Assembly (NCBI GenBank): GCA_902728285.1
Contig: CACVBU010000050.1
Coordinates: 738,829 to 802,828 of the forward strand
DNA: 64,000 nucleotides
Origin: Clytia hemisphaerica
Lineage: Eukaryota > Cnidaria > Hydrozoa > Leptothecata > Clytiidae
Reading direction: 5' to 3'
Position numbers and translations under genes: made by a program. Shown piece by piece: positions 35,245 through 48,219 of this stretch. Positions within the stretch are counted from its first letter, which is position 1, and each line of letters begins with the position of its first letter. The notes below the pieces were generated by a model that saw only the letters and a list, made by a program, of their open reading frames with translations, did not search any database and had not been told where the DNA came from.

Positions 35245-37118
35245 AGTGTATATGGGTCGAAGTCCTCGAAACTAACACAAGTCCGTTTCTCCTCGGCTGT
35301 ATCTATCGTCCACCCGATACGTCTGACTATTTCCCTCCCGACTTCGATGAACTTTTTCAGAACAATTTAACAGCTAACATGAACGAATACCGAGAGGTCA
35401 TCTTAATGGGGGACTTTAACATCAATTATCTCGTCCGAAACGACCACAGAGATGAAAAACATTTCTTAAACCTGCAAGGTTTTGACCAAATTATAACAAA
35501 ACCTACCCGTATAACTGACACATCTTCAACATTAATCGATCTCGCCCTGACAAACGACAAGTCGAAAATCTCCCACGAAACCGTAATTCCCTTATCACTA
35601 AGTGATCATGATATGATTGGAGTTGTTCGGAAACGTAACCATCAAAGATATGAACCCAAAACCATCAAATGCCGAAACTTTTCGCGGTACAATCCTGATG
35701 CTATGAACAACGAACTTCGCCAAGTCGATTGGAATCTTGTATATCAACAGTCCGAACCAAATGCTGCTTGGAAATACTTCAAACAAATCGTGACTAACTC
35801 CTTCAATCGCCATGCCCCTGAAATAACAAAACGCATCAAAGGTCGCCCATGTCCATGGCTCACCCAAGAAATCCGAGCACACCTGAACGATCGTGACAAA
35901 GCTGATCGAAAAGCAAGGCGAACGAAAGACGAAGGTGATCGAAATATCTATCGTCGTAAAAAGAACCGATGCACCAATCTCATCAAACAGGCGAAAAACA
36001 ATTACCATAAAGAAATCCTCACCGAAAACCTCAAAAATAGTAAAAAGTTCTGGGGTCACATCAAAAAACTTTTACCATCTTCAAACGTAAAATCAAAACC
36101 AACTGACGTTCTCAAAGACGGTGACGCAACCGCTACTAGCCCAAAAGACAAAGCCGATATGTTTTGTAATTATTACGCCAAAGTGGCACAGAATCTAAAG
36201 AAAAAAGCAATGCCACTAATAGACTTTGTCTGGAGACAAGCTAGACCCTTTCCCAACCGCACCGATAAGATTTTCAAGTTTTCAATGGTTGGAGAAGACC
36301 TGATATGTAAACTTCTTCAAGGACTCAAACGAAAGAAGGCTACCGGCATCGACCAACTTCCATCTAACCTGCTGAAAGATGCAGCTCCATCCATCTCCAA
36401 ACCACTCGCACATATAATCAATCTTTCGTTATCCACCTCAGCATTTCCGACCGAGTGGAAGGAAGCCAAAGTGACACCCTTATTCAAATCCGGAAAAATA
36501 TCGTCTGTCGAAAATTATCGTCCAATCTCGATACTACCAGTCATTTCGAAAATAGCAGAGAAAATTGTCCAGATGCAGCTTACTGAATACCTGGAAGAGA
36601 ATAATCTACTCACTGATTTCCAATTCGGTTATAGAAAGCACTCCTCCACGGAAATGGCTGCTAACCTCTTCATCGACGATATTCGAAAGCAAGTAGACAA
36701 AGGAAATGTTGCTGGCGCCCTGTTCCTCGATTTATCCAAGGCGTTCGACACAATCAGCCACGGTTCGCTACTGAAAAAACTACCGGCCTACGGGATCAGG
36801 ACGACTGAGCTGAACTGGTTTCAAGACTACCTTTTCAATCGCCAACAATTTGTTTCGTATGATAAAGCCATGTCCCAACCGCAACCGGTCACCTGTGGCG
36901 TCCCCCAGGGAAGCATTCTTGGCCCACTTTTATTTCTTATATTTTTCAATGACTTTCCTGACTGTCTTGAGAATTGCAAAACGATCATGTTTGCAGACGA
37001 CACAGTCATCTACACTGCGGCGAAAAGCTCCAAAGAAGTCAACGACATCCTAAACGCCGAACTCAACAACGTCCAACGCTTCATGACCGAGAACGAACTT
37101 ATCGTTAACCTGAAAAAA
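35241..37118 (+). pseudogene. LINE ORF, middle part: endonuclease and reverse transcriptase
   Basis: Continues the endonuclease in the frame that an ATG at 35379 also uses: GCIYRPPD, VILMGDFNINYL, TLIDLALTN and SLSDHDMIG are the usual APE-endonuclease blocks, with the GDFN and SDH catalytic positions intact. A linker rich in Lys and Arg follows, then the reverse transcriptase: ENYRPISILPVISKIAEK, FGYRKHSSTE, ALFLDLSKAFDTISH, CGVPQGSILGPLLFLI and the catalytic MFADDTVIY (about 36985-37010). The gene is cut after Asn-Leu-Lys-Lys by an insertion. Motif order and lack of RNase H fit the CR1/L2/Jockey group. Confidence 0.9.
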
Positions 37119-37791
37119 CAGGCCAGTCTCACAAAAAAATCTACAAAATAAGTAGATGTATAAATTTTCTTAATTCTACGGACGTCTGTAGAATTACGGC
37201 ACTCTTTAATATCGACATATAATGTAGAATGTAGAATTCAACTGATTTTGTAGATATTCTAGAACGATTTCACTTTGTGCGCGCTCGAGACTCGAGCTCC
37301 AAACCCCTGACCCAAGAACTTTTGTAGTGACGAGTAAACAGTCTAACTGACGAGTTAGGCTAACTGTCTAGATCACTATATATCCGGTATTATGGTATTA
37401 CGCCATCCACAACCCCGACCGTTAAGTGAGACCACCCCAGTGTATTCTTCGCCCTTACTTGTCAGCGCTAAATTACTCATTGTGGTGTATACAATATAGA
37501 CTCTATTGTGTAGCAATCTACTAATTTGCCGTAATTCTACAGATGTCTGTAGAAATATGAAATCTACATATTTTGTAGAATAATAATTCTACCCTATATA
37601 CCCTTCTATACAATATAGACTCTGTTGTGTAGCAATCTACTAATTTGCCGTAATTCTACAGACGTCTGTAGAAATATAAATCTACATATTTTGTAGAATA
37701 ATAATTCCACCCGTAAATCTACAGACATCTGTAGAAATTTTAAATTTACACCATCTACGTATTCTGTAGAATTATGTGTGATAATGTGTTG
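37119..37791. mobile_element. 673-bp TIR element inserted in the LINE, 7-bp TSD
   Basis: A direct duplication gaaaaaa lies at 37112-37118 and 37792-37798. The first 27 bases (cag...ctcac...tctaca) and the complement of the last 27 match at about 19 positions, so it has imperfect inverted ends. Inside, the palindrome ttctacagacgtctgtagaa recurs, and a segment of about 122 bp (tatacaatatagactct onwards) is tandemly duplicated at about 37488 and 37610. Removing the insert and one duplication puts the LINE frame back in register, so it entered cleanly. CA...TG ends and a TSD of 7-8 bp suggest a hAT-like non-autonomous element. Confidence 0.8.
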
Positions 37792-38452
37792 GAAAAAAGG
37801 AAAGACTGAGGGGATGTTGTTTTCCACCGCTAAGAAATTGCACGATTCTCCCAAACTGAATTTACTCTACGGTGAAACACCCATTAACAACGCTACCAGC
37901 TACAAATATCTGGGAATTTTGATCGACCCAGAGCTTCGACTATCCGAACATTTTGAAAAAACAATTAAGATATCAACTTCACGTTTAAAGCTACTGACTT
38001 TAATTCGATCGAACGTAACTTCATTCGCAGCCTACCAAATATTTCGTGCTATGGTACAAACTATCATCCTTTACGGGTCATCCACCAACCTAAACCTCAA
38101 CAGATCTAGCATCGACCGCCTTGACAGTATCGATCGCAGGGCTAGAAGGATCATTAACAAACGGCAAATAGATCGCCATATTATCGAGCCGACATCGAAT
38201 GTCATGAAGCGTCAAGCATGTTGCCTTGTGAAGAAATGTATGCTGGGTAAAGCAAGTGTGTTGCTGGCTAATCATTTCGAACAAAATAACCACGGTGTCA
38301 ATACACGAAACCAAAATGCTTTTATTCGTCTGCCCAAAATTCGTTTAGAAGTTGCCCGACGTGGATTCTTCTTTATGGGAGGAAGGTTGTACAATACGCT
38401 ACCAGTGGAATTGAGAACCGTAAATGACTTTAATATTTTTAAAACAAAATAA
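37792..38452 (+). pseudogene. LINE ORF, 3' part: RT thumb and C-terminus
   Basis: Downstream of the insertion the reverse transcriptase continues with GKTEGMLFSTAKKLH, the typical YKYLGILIDPEL block (the W/YLG-I motif after the RT fingers and palm), and a C-terminal Arg-rich region (SIDRLDSIDRRARRIINKRQ) seen in CR1/Jockey-type proteins. It ends at TAA 38450-38452 (FNIFKTK). An apparent start at 37778 lies partly in the inserted element and is not a real start. Confidence 0.85.
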
Positions 38453-38665
38453 AGTCTCATACTTTCAATTTTATTTAAGTATAGTGCCTCTGCTTAGCCT
38501 TTAACTTGCCACTACACTATCTCTTTTCTGGATAATTTATTTTTGGATCTAGCGAGGCTTTGGTTTTCACTCTCGTTGCTACATTTAACTATATCCCTAA
38601 TATTCTGTATCAATGATAGTAAAGAGAGGCATTTAGGATATTTTATCTAATATTTATTTCCGTCT

Positions 38666-38705
<40 letters not shown>

Positions 38706-39311
38706 GAATATGATAATTTCACTGTTTTTGGGTACTTTCTCCTTTTCAGAGTTTACACATTGCGTCACACTTTTCAGTATTAATATTCTCAGTCTCGACA
38801 TACTGTATTAATAGACTTCACATACATGTATACTTTTAGTCTTGTTACATTAATTTTAAGATATTATAACCTTTTGAAGTATCTATCGATCACAGCGTGG
38901 TTTTTCTGCGGGTATAACCTTTCATATTTAGTTTAATATATTCTCTATTAGTTCTATTTTATGTTTGCCTCAGTTATTTTTCATACTGTGTTATGCCTCG
39001 TGTTTTTCCTTACTATCATTTACTCATGCCTTTCCAACATTGGAAAGTACGTACACCTCTCAATCAAAACGAGATCTTACATCGTAATTTCTACTTTCAT
39101 AGCGAATTTAACTCCTCATTCAAATAATTATTTTCAAGTGCTTTTTCATAGCCAAATTCAATACGTTCGTAAACTATGCCAGCATGCCTTTTATTTAACT
39201 TACAATTTATTTATTATTTTAGATTTATAACAGGACCAAAGGTAATATCAGATACTTGTAACTGTTTGCGTAATCCTGTATAAATATTCAATAAAAACTA
39301 AAAAAAAACAA

Positions 39312-39519
39312 CTTAACTTCGTTCAAAACTTTTATTAATGCCGATTTTTAGCGAGCGATTTCTAGCGCATTCGCGGCATTTTGACTTTGTTTATCATTAC
39401 ATGTGCCATTTTGGGTCGTTATGTAAACCCGAAAATTTTTACGACCGACCAACTCACTTTTAAGACCCAACGAGGACGCGAAATGAAGATATTTGTGATT
39501 GCCGCCTTACGATTTTTTT
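39312..39519. other. no gene seen
   Basis: Short stretch between LINE and fold-back; includes cgagcgatttctagcgcattcg but no supported feature. Confidence 0.3.
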
Positions 39520-39709
39520 ATAGACCTTTTTTTAAAGAGGCAACCCTGTTGAATAATTATGTAGTCCAGCATAAAAACAATGATACAGCCATGCATAATT
39601 ACTGTTTCATGCATATTATAATAATTATGCTTGGCTATATCATTGTTTTTTTTGCTGGACTACATAATTATTCAACAGGGTGGCCTCATATCATTAAAAA
39701 AAGGTCTAT
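39520..39709. repeat. fold-back (MITE-like), about 85-bp arms
   Basis: The left arm runs atagacctttttttaa, gaggcaaccctgttgaataa, ttatgtagtccagcataaaa, acaatgata, and the right arm is its reverse complement with few mismatches (ends aaaaaggtctat). The loop is under 30 bp around 39600-39625. The 122-codon ORF across it results from the palindrome and shows no protein family. Confidence 0.85.
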
Positions 39710-40593
39710 TGCGGCAGCGGTACAGGTAATGCTCGCCAAATGTTCCTAAATGTCAATGCCAAAGATGACAAGATAATTTTATTAGGGGGAACATCTTAAT
39801 GTTTGAATTTTTTTTCAACCAGCAGAGACAAGAGATGAAAACTGGCTTACCGATAGAGTTTTTGAATTTCACTTCTATTGCTGCTATTTGGCGATGTAGA
39901 CGAAATCGCTTTCTTCATGGTATTCCAACAACACATTTATAATTATAAATAAACTATTTCTTCCAAATAGCATTGCTGTTCCTTTCACAGCAATTATGAA
40001 GCGTCCTTGTCTTGAAAGTGTCTTTACTTAAGCCAAAATTGCGATGGCTTTGATGAGATTTCATAAAATTTGGTACGCCATCTTTTCGGAAAACAAGAAT
40101 TTGATAGCCTGGACTCTAAAAACAATACATATCAGGCGATCGTCAGCCGTAGACGTAGTCATGCCGCGACCGCTCGTGCTCGGCTAAACAGCCGCGCGGC
40201 CGTGCAAATCAAGAATGTAAATTACTGACTGAATTTTTTTAGTGAGATTATTTTTTGTTAAATCATAATTTATATTTTTCTAACTTTTGAAATTTTAATT
40301 AAATTTTGTTTTTAATTTTCATATTTTGTTGCAATCAAAATATGTAATAAAGGTAATCAATTTGAAATATTTTTAAGCATTTTCAGTCCTCAAATTTTGT
40401 CAATTTTTTTTAAAATGGTGGACGGAGCTCCGGTTCGTAAAGAAAACAAACTGGAATAGAATCTCGACTTTTAACAGTTTCAAAGTTTCATGTGTTTTTG
40501 TGGCTTTTTCCGGTGGGTATTTTATGCGAAGAGTGCTTTTTAAGAATAGACTCATCAACATCAAAGGGTATTATTGGAATAGGGGTATTATTG
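39710..40593. other. no gene seen
   Basis: AT-rich with a small GC-rich island at about 40130-40205 (gccgtagacgtagtcatgcc). No gene that I can support. Confidence 0.3.
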
Positions 40594-40693
40594 GGTTGGC
40601 AAACGATATCATACTCCAGCTCCAGGATGGGATGCATCCTCTCTTATTTTCCCCCTATTTTCCATCCACAATCGCAATCTGGAAAGTAAGGCA

Positions 40694-40905
40694 TGTACGC
40701 CGGATATCTCCGGCGCAGACTTTGGATTTCATACCAGTCTGGAATTCATGCACAGTACGCCGAATATATTCGGCGTGAGAATGTCCTCAACTGGCTGGGT
40801 GTAACACCTTCTTGATCCTCAAAATATTTGGCGTGGCTTTTGCATGGATTCCACACTAGATTTCATAGGCTTACACAAAGGCTACGCCAAGAAATCTCTG
40901 GCGTA
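40694..40905. repeat. spaced ggcgt palindromes
   Basis: Short palindromes acgccggatatctccggcg (about 40698), tacgccgaatatattcggcg (about 40757) and acgccaagaaatctctggcg (about 40882), plus a half-site tatttggcgtg near 40829, lie 55-65 bp apart. They are embedded in a degenerate tandem repeat with tggatttcata or gatttcatagg between them. Confidence 0.6.
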
Positions 40906-42030
40906 AATATTCTCTTCTTTCCAGACTGGCCTATTTTCTACTTAACTTTCCTATCTTCTATCCTGATTTTCTGTCTTTCTCAGAAACAGGTATCCGACCC
41001 ACGTGCGTTTGGTTTGGAAACGCGAAACACGAACGCAAACTACCCATGTCTAAACTTTTCAATATATCTCCAGAACTAACTGATTTTTTGAAATTCTGTA
41101 AAAAGTTCTAAGTTCCTGAATAGTTTTACTATGTTCTGTGAAAAAATCATAACCATCAGTCAAATACTCCTTAAGATTGAAGACAAAAATTTGCGAAGAA
41201 AAATAAACCTTGAGCACAAAAAATGCTTTTTTTCCACCGAAAAACAAATAACTTTTACAGACTTACCTTCCCCCCAAACATTGAAGAAGCCTCTACTAAT
41301 TAAAGTAAATGAGATAAGATAAGATTAAACCTTACAATCAACCAGAATTTACAACCTTTCGTTCAAAGCAAAAGACGTGCTTTTCTCGCCGCCATCTTGT
41401 TTTAGAATGAGAATTCTAGAGAATTCCATTTGGTTCCCTCCCGCGGTCTTTTTTTCATCCAATCAGATCGCGCGATTTCACGCTCGCTTTCTCTAGTCCA
41501 ATAAGACTGCAGGATTTGAGTCATGTGACATCTCTATTAAAAAACCCGCGCAAATTAAAATAGAAATACAGGGGGTCACACTACTGGCTACAGGAACTGA
41601 AAGCAAGCAATTAAGGCCAATATTTTTGGTTTTTTTGAAGGACAAAAGGTATAAAAAGCTTTACTGAAAGAGGGATAAGGCTGGGACAATCTATTTAAAA
41701 GATTTGGACAGAAAAAGGCACTTTTTTGGGTGATAATCAAGATTTTACTTAGAAACTTTAATTCTCTTACCCCCGTCTCGGCCCCCCCTGATATGAGCAA
41801 GGGAACCATGTTGGCCACCCCTACTGAAAATTTCAAATCAAAACAAACAAGGAATTAATTCCTGTAACTCGAAGAAAATTGGAAAAAGCTGGTTTTTGAC
41901 TGTTTCCGATCCTAAAGTGCTATTTTTTGGTAAAAGCTTTGCAATTTATGTTTGGATTTCTAGAAATCTTACCCATTCATTGTCAATACATTTTTTATTT
42001 GAAAGTAATCTCTTCATGGAATAAAAAGAT
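40906..42030. other. no gene seen
   Basis: AT-rich; 41390-41530 is more GC-rich with a ccaatcag box and ends in a short gtcatgtgac palindrome. No ORF of note. Confidence 0.3.
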
Positions 42031-42922
42031 ACTAGCCAGTACCCGGCGTCGCACGCCCGTTTAGCTGTTTGCTGAACGCATTTAAAGTCATTTGGATGTT
42101 GGGAAGGTGGCTTAAACACGATGAAATCAAAATTAAAAGGGAAGAATTCTCTTCAAAGTTTGACTCTATCCCTCCCATATTTTGAAAAAGATTTTTGTAG
42201 TAGGGGGAATTTTGTTCAATTTTTTGGAATCGCTTGACTGTTTTGTTAGAAGCACTTGTTATACATTTTTGGAAAGCTAAGGGGTAGGGGAATCGAAATT
42301 ACTATGTTTCCAATTTTTTTTCGGACACTTTGGTGTGATTTTCGGACAAATATGACGGTCTCAGGCAAAAATCATAGGGTTAAAAATTATTGAAAATTTT
42401 AGCTCGAGAAAACGGAGACCTGTTGTATATTTTTGGAAAGCTCTCAAAAAATTAAGATTAGAGATATATTGCAAGTATAGGTGATTTCTGTACCTAACTC
42501 GAGATATTAACCCTTGAAAACCGTGTTTTTCAGCCAGAAACAGCTATTTTGTCCAGTTTTTGCGCTTTTTGAAGCTCAATATCTCGAGTTAGGTACTGAA
42601 ATCACCTATACTTGCAATATATCTCTAATCCTAATTTTTGAGAGCTTTCCAAAAATATACAACAGGTCTCCGTTTTCTCGAGCTAAAATTTTCATTAATT
42701 TTTAACCCTATGTATGATTTTCTATCCATCAATCAAAACAAACTTAAAGAACAACTCAAAGTTTTTATATAACGGCGCGAATCTGATTTAACACATTTGT
42801 GGAGCAAGAAGCAAAAGTCATATTTTAAAAGAACAAAACATTGCTTGCGAAAAGGAAAGTGACACACAAAAAACAAACCAACAAACAAACACACATACAG
42901 ACTACGGCTATTAATATATAGA
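42030..42922. mobile_element. candidate non-autonomous element (actagccagtacccggcg...ctacggct ends)
   Basis: The left edge, agatactagccagtacccgg plus cgtcgcacgcccg, and the right edge, caaacaaacacacatacaga plus ctacggctattaatatata, resemble paired ends of a widespread animal repeat type with an agatactag... head and an acaaac(a)n...acggct...atatagat tail. I cannot assign its class with certainty. A long fold-back lies inside. Confidence 0.4.
42369..42720. repeat. long inverted repeat, about 140-bp arms
   Basis: 42369-42508 is the reverse complement of about 42577-42720 with only a handful of mismatches. Shared blocks include cgagaaaacggagacctgtt, tatatttttggaaagctctc, agatatattgcaagtatagg and acctaactcgagatatt. 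The loop is about 70 bp. If transcribed it would form a hairpin of about 140 bp. Confidence 0.9.
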
Positions 42923-43398
42923 TAGTCAAATCTTGTAGGGTCATTTTTCAAAAAAATTTTGCCAAATTCGATTTTCGCATTTCGCCATTTTACCCTACGC
43001 AAACGCACCAAATGCTTGAACCACCAAATGCAAGCAACCTTGGTTTACAAACCCAACGCCTTTAACCGCTTGCGCCCAAAGAGACACGGCAGAAATTTCT
43101 CATTCACAAATACTTATAGCATGTTATTTACAGACCTTTATTAAGAAAGCTCCCAACCCTACCGGTGCCCCTACAAGGATCCCTACGGGATCCAAAGTTA
43201 AATCTTAGGGTAGGCCTTCAGCCTTATATTGTGACTCTCGAGCTGCAACCCTCTGACCCTAACCCTAACTGATAATAACCGAACCCCCGTCTAGGTCCGC
43301 GGATTGGAAAATTTCACTTGCATCCTGGAGTATGATATTGTTTGCCAACCTATTGACATGGGAAACTATAAGGTGACCCTGTCCCTGTATGTTTTTTT
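42923..43398. other. no gene seen
   Basis: Includes ccctgaccctaaccctaac near 43250-43270, a short telomere-like run but only two to three units. No gene. Confidence 0.3.
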
Positions 43399-43767
43399 AT
43401 TAAGTTGAAGTTGGTTTGATATTCTACGTGTTTGACGTTGGTGCTGAAATTTTGCACAGACAACCTTGAGAATAAACTCTATTGGCTTCCAATAGTTTCC
43501 AATTCTAAAGATAACCGCTCTCCCCCACATGAGCCCAACTTGTCATTCCGGCCGAAATGAGGTTTGAGGGTTACAAATTTTTAGAGGGAGCCACACTGCG
43601 ATGAAGAGTGCTGAAATTTTGCACAGACACCTTTGAGAATAAACTCTATTGGCTTCTAATAGTTTTCAATTCCAAAAGTAGTCACAAAAACTTCAAAACG
43701 CAAATTTGAGAATATCAAACGAATATCAAACGTCAAACGTAGAATATCAAACCAACTTCAACTTAAT
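43399..43767. mobile_element. TIR element with duplicated interior
   Basis: The ends are inverted: attaagttgaagttggtttg, then atattctacg on the left, and the complement on the right ending caacttaat. Inside, a block of about 60 bp (gtgctgaaattttgcacaga, then gagaataaactctattggct) occurs twice, at about 43440 and 43610. No ORF. Confidence 0.75.
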
Positions 43768-43869
43768 GTTTTGTTTTTGCCCAGACGGTGTCAATCGACA
43801 AATCGAATGCCGAACCAATTGAACGCAATTGAACGTAATCGAATCGCAATCAAATATTCCCAAGGATTT

Positions 43870-43978
43870 GCTGTTCAATTGCTTCAATTACTTTCGCTTA
43901 CTTCAATTACGTTCGATTGCTTCAATTACGTTTGATTGCTTCAATTACGTTCGATTGATTCAATTATATTAGATTTTA
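43870..43978. repeat. 19-bp minisatellite (cttcaattacgttcgattg)
   Basis: Five to six imperfect units of ttgcttcaattacgttcga, with a diverged, inverted-looking start (gaacgcaattgaacgtaatc) near 43821. Confidence 0.8.
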
Positions 43979-44271
43979 TTTGCATTCGTATTGTATTTAA
44001 GCGCTTGGCTGCCCACTCTAAAAAGGCTCCGTTATCCACTATAATTTAATCACAATCAAACTCATCGAACATAATCCTGTAATTGTAATCAAACAAAATC
44101 GAAGATTAATCTCATGTTTGGGGCTCTTTCAGAAAAAAATTGATATAGGGGGGGGTGGACGACTGGAATTTTCAGATAAAAAAAGCACTCGGAAATCCAG
44201 TCAATTTTTCAAAGTGCTTCGGAAATTCTGCTCAATACTTGGAAATTCCACAGAATTCCATATAATAATAT

Positions 44272-45299
44272 CGTCAACTGCTCTAACTTGGGACGATTGG
44301 TCAAAACATGGGACTGGTTGATATCTGGCCTGTATTTTCACTTACTCTTAAATCTCTTTGACAACAAATTTGTTTTGATAACTCCACCAAGTTTATCTAT
44401 CATACTTCTTCGTTCCTCTTAGAGTGCACAGACACTCGCGTGTGCAGGGGGGGGGTCCATGTACAAAAAAGCAGCATGTATCATGGGGTGGGTGGGTGTT
44501 TTCAAAAATTTTTTGCTGTTTTGTACTTGTGTACTATACACGGGGGTGTCAGGGTCAAATTTCTGATTTGCTGTTTAGTATACTTGTACTATACAGGGGG
44601 TGTCAGGGTCAAATTTCGGATTTTCTGCTTAGTATTTGTGTACTAAAAAGCCAAAATCAAATCAAATTGTGATTTATTTTAGATTTTTGTCAAAAAATTT
44701 TTTAAATTCTCAATTGTTTTTGTCAATTTTTGAGAAAATTTTTTTATGGGAAGAATAAAAAACTTGCCCCAAAGTTTCAAGTTTTTTGGCTTGAAATTTT
44801 TATTTCATGAAGGGGTGTAGGGGTATATTTGGTAGTTTTCTGGATAGTATATTGTACTATGTAAGGAGGGTGTTGGGGTATATTTGGCAGTTTGCTTGGT
44901 AGTATATTGTATTATACAGGGGGTGTCAGGGTGTATTTGGGAGTTTTCTGGATAGTACTGAATAGTAAATTGTAAAATATAGGGGATGTTGGGGTGTTTT
45001 TGGGAGTTTGCTGGATAGTATTTTGTACATTTTGTACTATAGGGGTCGGTGGGTGTTTAAAATCGAAATTTTGATACATGCCGCTGTTTTGTACATGGAC
45101 CCCCCCCCCTGGCGTGTGTTCCACTATGGATTTTTTCCAAATTTGATTTAAAAGCCTACTCGGTGCAAAAGAGAAATCATGTATTTTTCAACACTCCGTT
45201 CATTAAATCAAATCAAATGACTTTGGAGGTTCGGTGGAATGGTAGCCGAATTGCCGTCCCATGTTCTGTCAGATAGTCCCAAGTTAGAGCAGCTGACGG
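44272..45299. mobile_element. outer TIR element of a nested pair
   Basis: gtcaactgctctaacttggg at 44273, through aaaacatgggac at about 44313, is inverted at about 45260-45299 (gtcccatgttctg, then tcccaagttagagcagctga). The arms are about 40 bp with internal mismatches. Another TIR element (44432-45122) fills most of the interior. Confidence 0.65.
44432..45122. mobile_element. inner TIR element with G-rich tandem interior
   Basis: The left end (gtgtgcag, G-tract, tccatgtacaaaaaagcagc, atgtatca) and right end (tgatacatgccgctgttttg, tacatgga, C-tract, ctggcgtgtg) are inverted for about 50 bp. The interior has about eight degenerate units of 50-60 bp with the frame tatac-aggggtgtcagggt and tttctggatagtat. 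Short open frames there reflect the repeats. Confidence 0.75.
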
Positions 45300-47975
<2,676 letters not shown>

Positions 47976-48219
47976 GGATCATCTTAGTCAGTTTTTAACC
48001 TATTTTATTATAGTTTTTATTATTGTTTTCAATTGACTACTTTGTACACAACTTACAACAAATACAAAACCACTTTTGGACTTTTTTCTCTTACCTGTAT
48101 TTCAAAATATCAATTTTGCTTATTTTTTTACTTACCACAAAAATGGTTAAAAAAATTTTCACTTCATATTTTGTATCAAACTTTAACCTTCTCATGTTTT
48201 GTTTTTCTAGATTAGTATA

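Larger units (their letters stand above)
34481..39311 (+). mobile_element. CR1/L2-like non-LTR retrotransposon (LINE), inactive
   Basis: Begins where the satellite breaks off. A leader of about 195 bp precedes a coding region encoding a leader peptide with a 2A-like motif, an APE-type endonuclease and a reverse transcriptase (34675-38452). The 3' part, including a T30 run at 38667-38698, is AT-rich and non-coding, and the end is probably near the A-rich 39290-39311 (aataaaaactaaaaaaaac). The exact 3' boundary is uncertain, and no target-site duplication can be set because the satellite does not resume downstream. The coding region is broken by a 1-nt deletion near 35240 and by an insertion at 37119-37791. 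No RNase H domain is seen, and a gag-like ORF1 upstream is absent. Confidence 0.85.
40594..43350. mobile_element. possible 2.76-kb element between 25-bp inverted repeats
   Basis: ggttggcaaacgatatcata plus ctcca at 40594-40618 is inverted at 43326-43350 with one mismatch in 25. The interior holds hairpins, a fold-back and a second element but no transposase. The arms could be ends of one composite element or two copies of a dispersed repeat in opposite orientation. Confidence 0.4.

Noticed and set aside
35598-36059. 153-codon minus-strand ORF in the LINE
   Set aside because: Antisense shadow of the endonuclease-RT linker, which is clearly coding on the plus strand.
39381-39749. 122-codon ORF
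   Set aside because: It runs across a fold-back and its translation reflects the palindrome.
43245-43275. Interstitial telomere repeat (ccctaaccctaa-like)
   Set aside because: Only two to three imperfect units, too short to mean anything.
44424-44672. Overlapping ORFs of 68-82 codons with repeated GGVRVKF or GCQGQISD motifs
   Set aside because: They come from the G-rich tandem units of the TIR element at 44432-45122.
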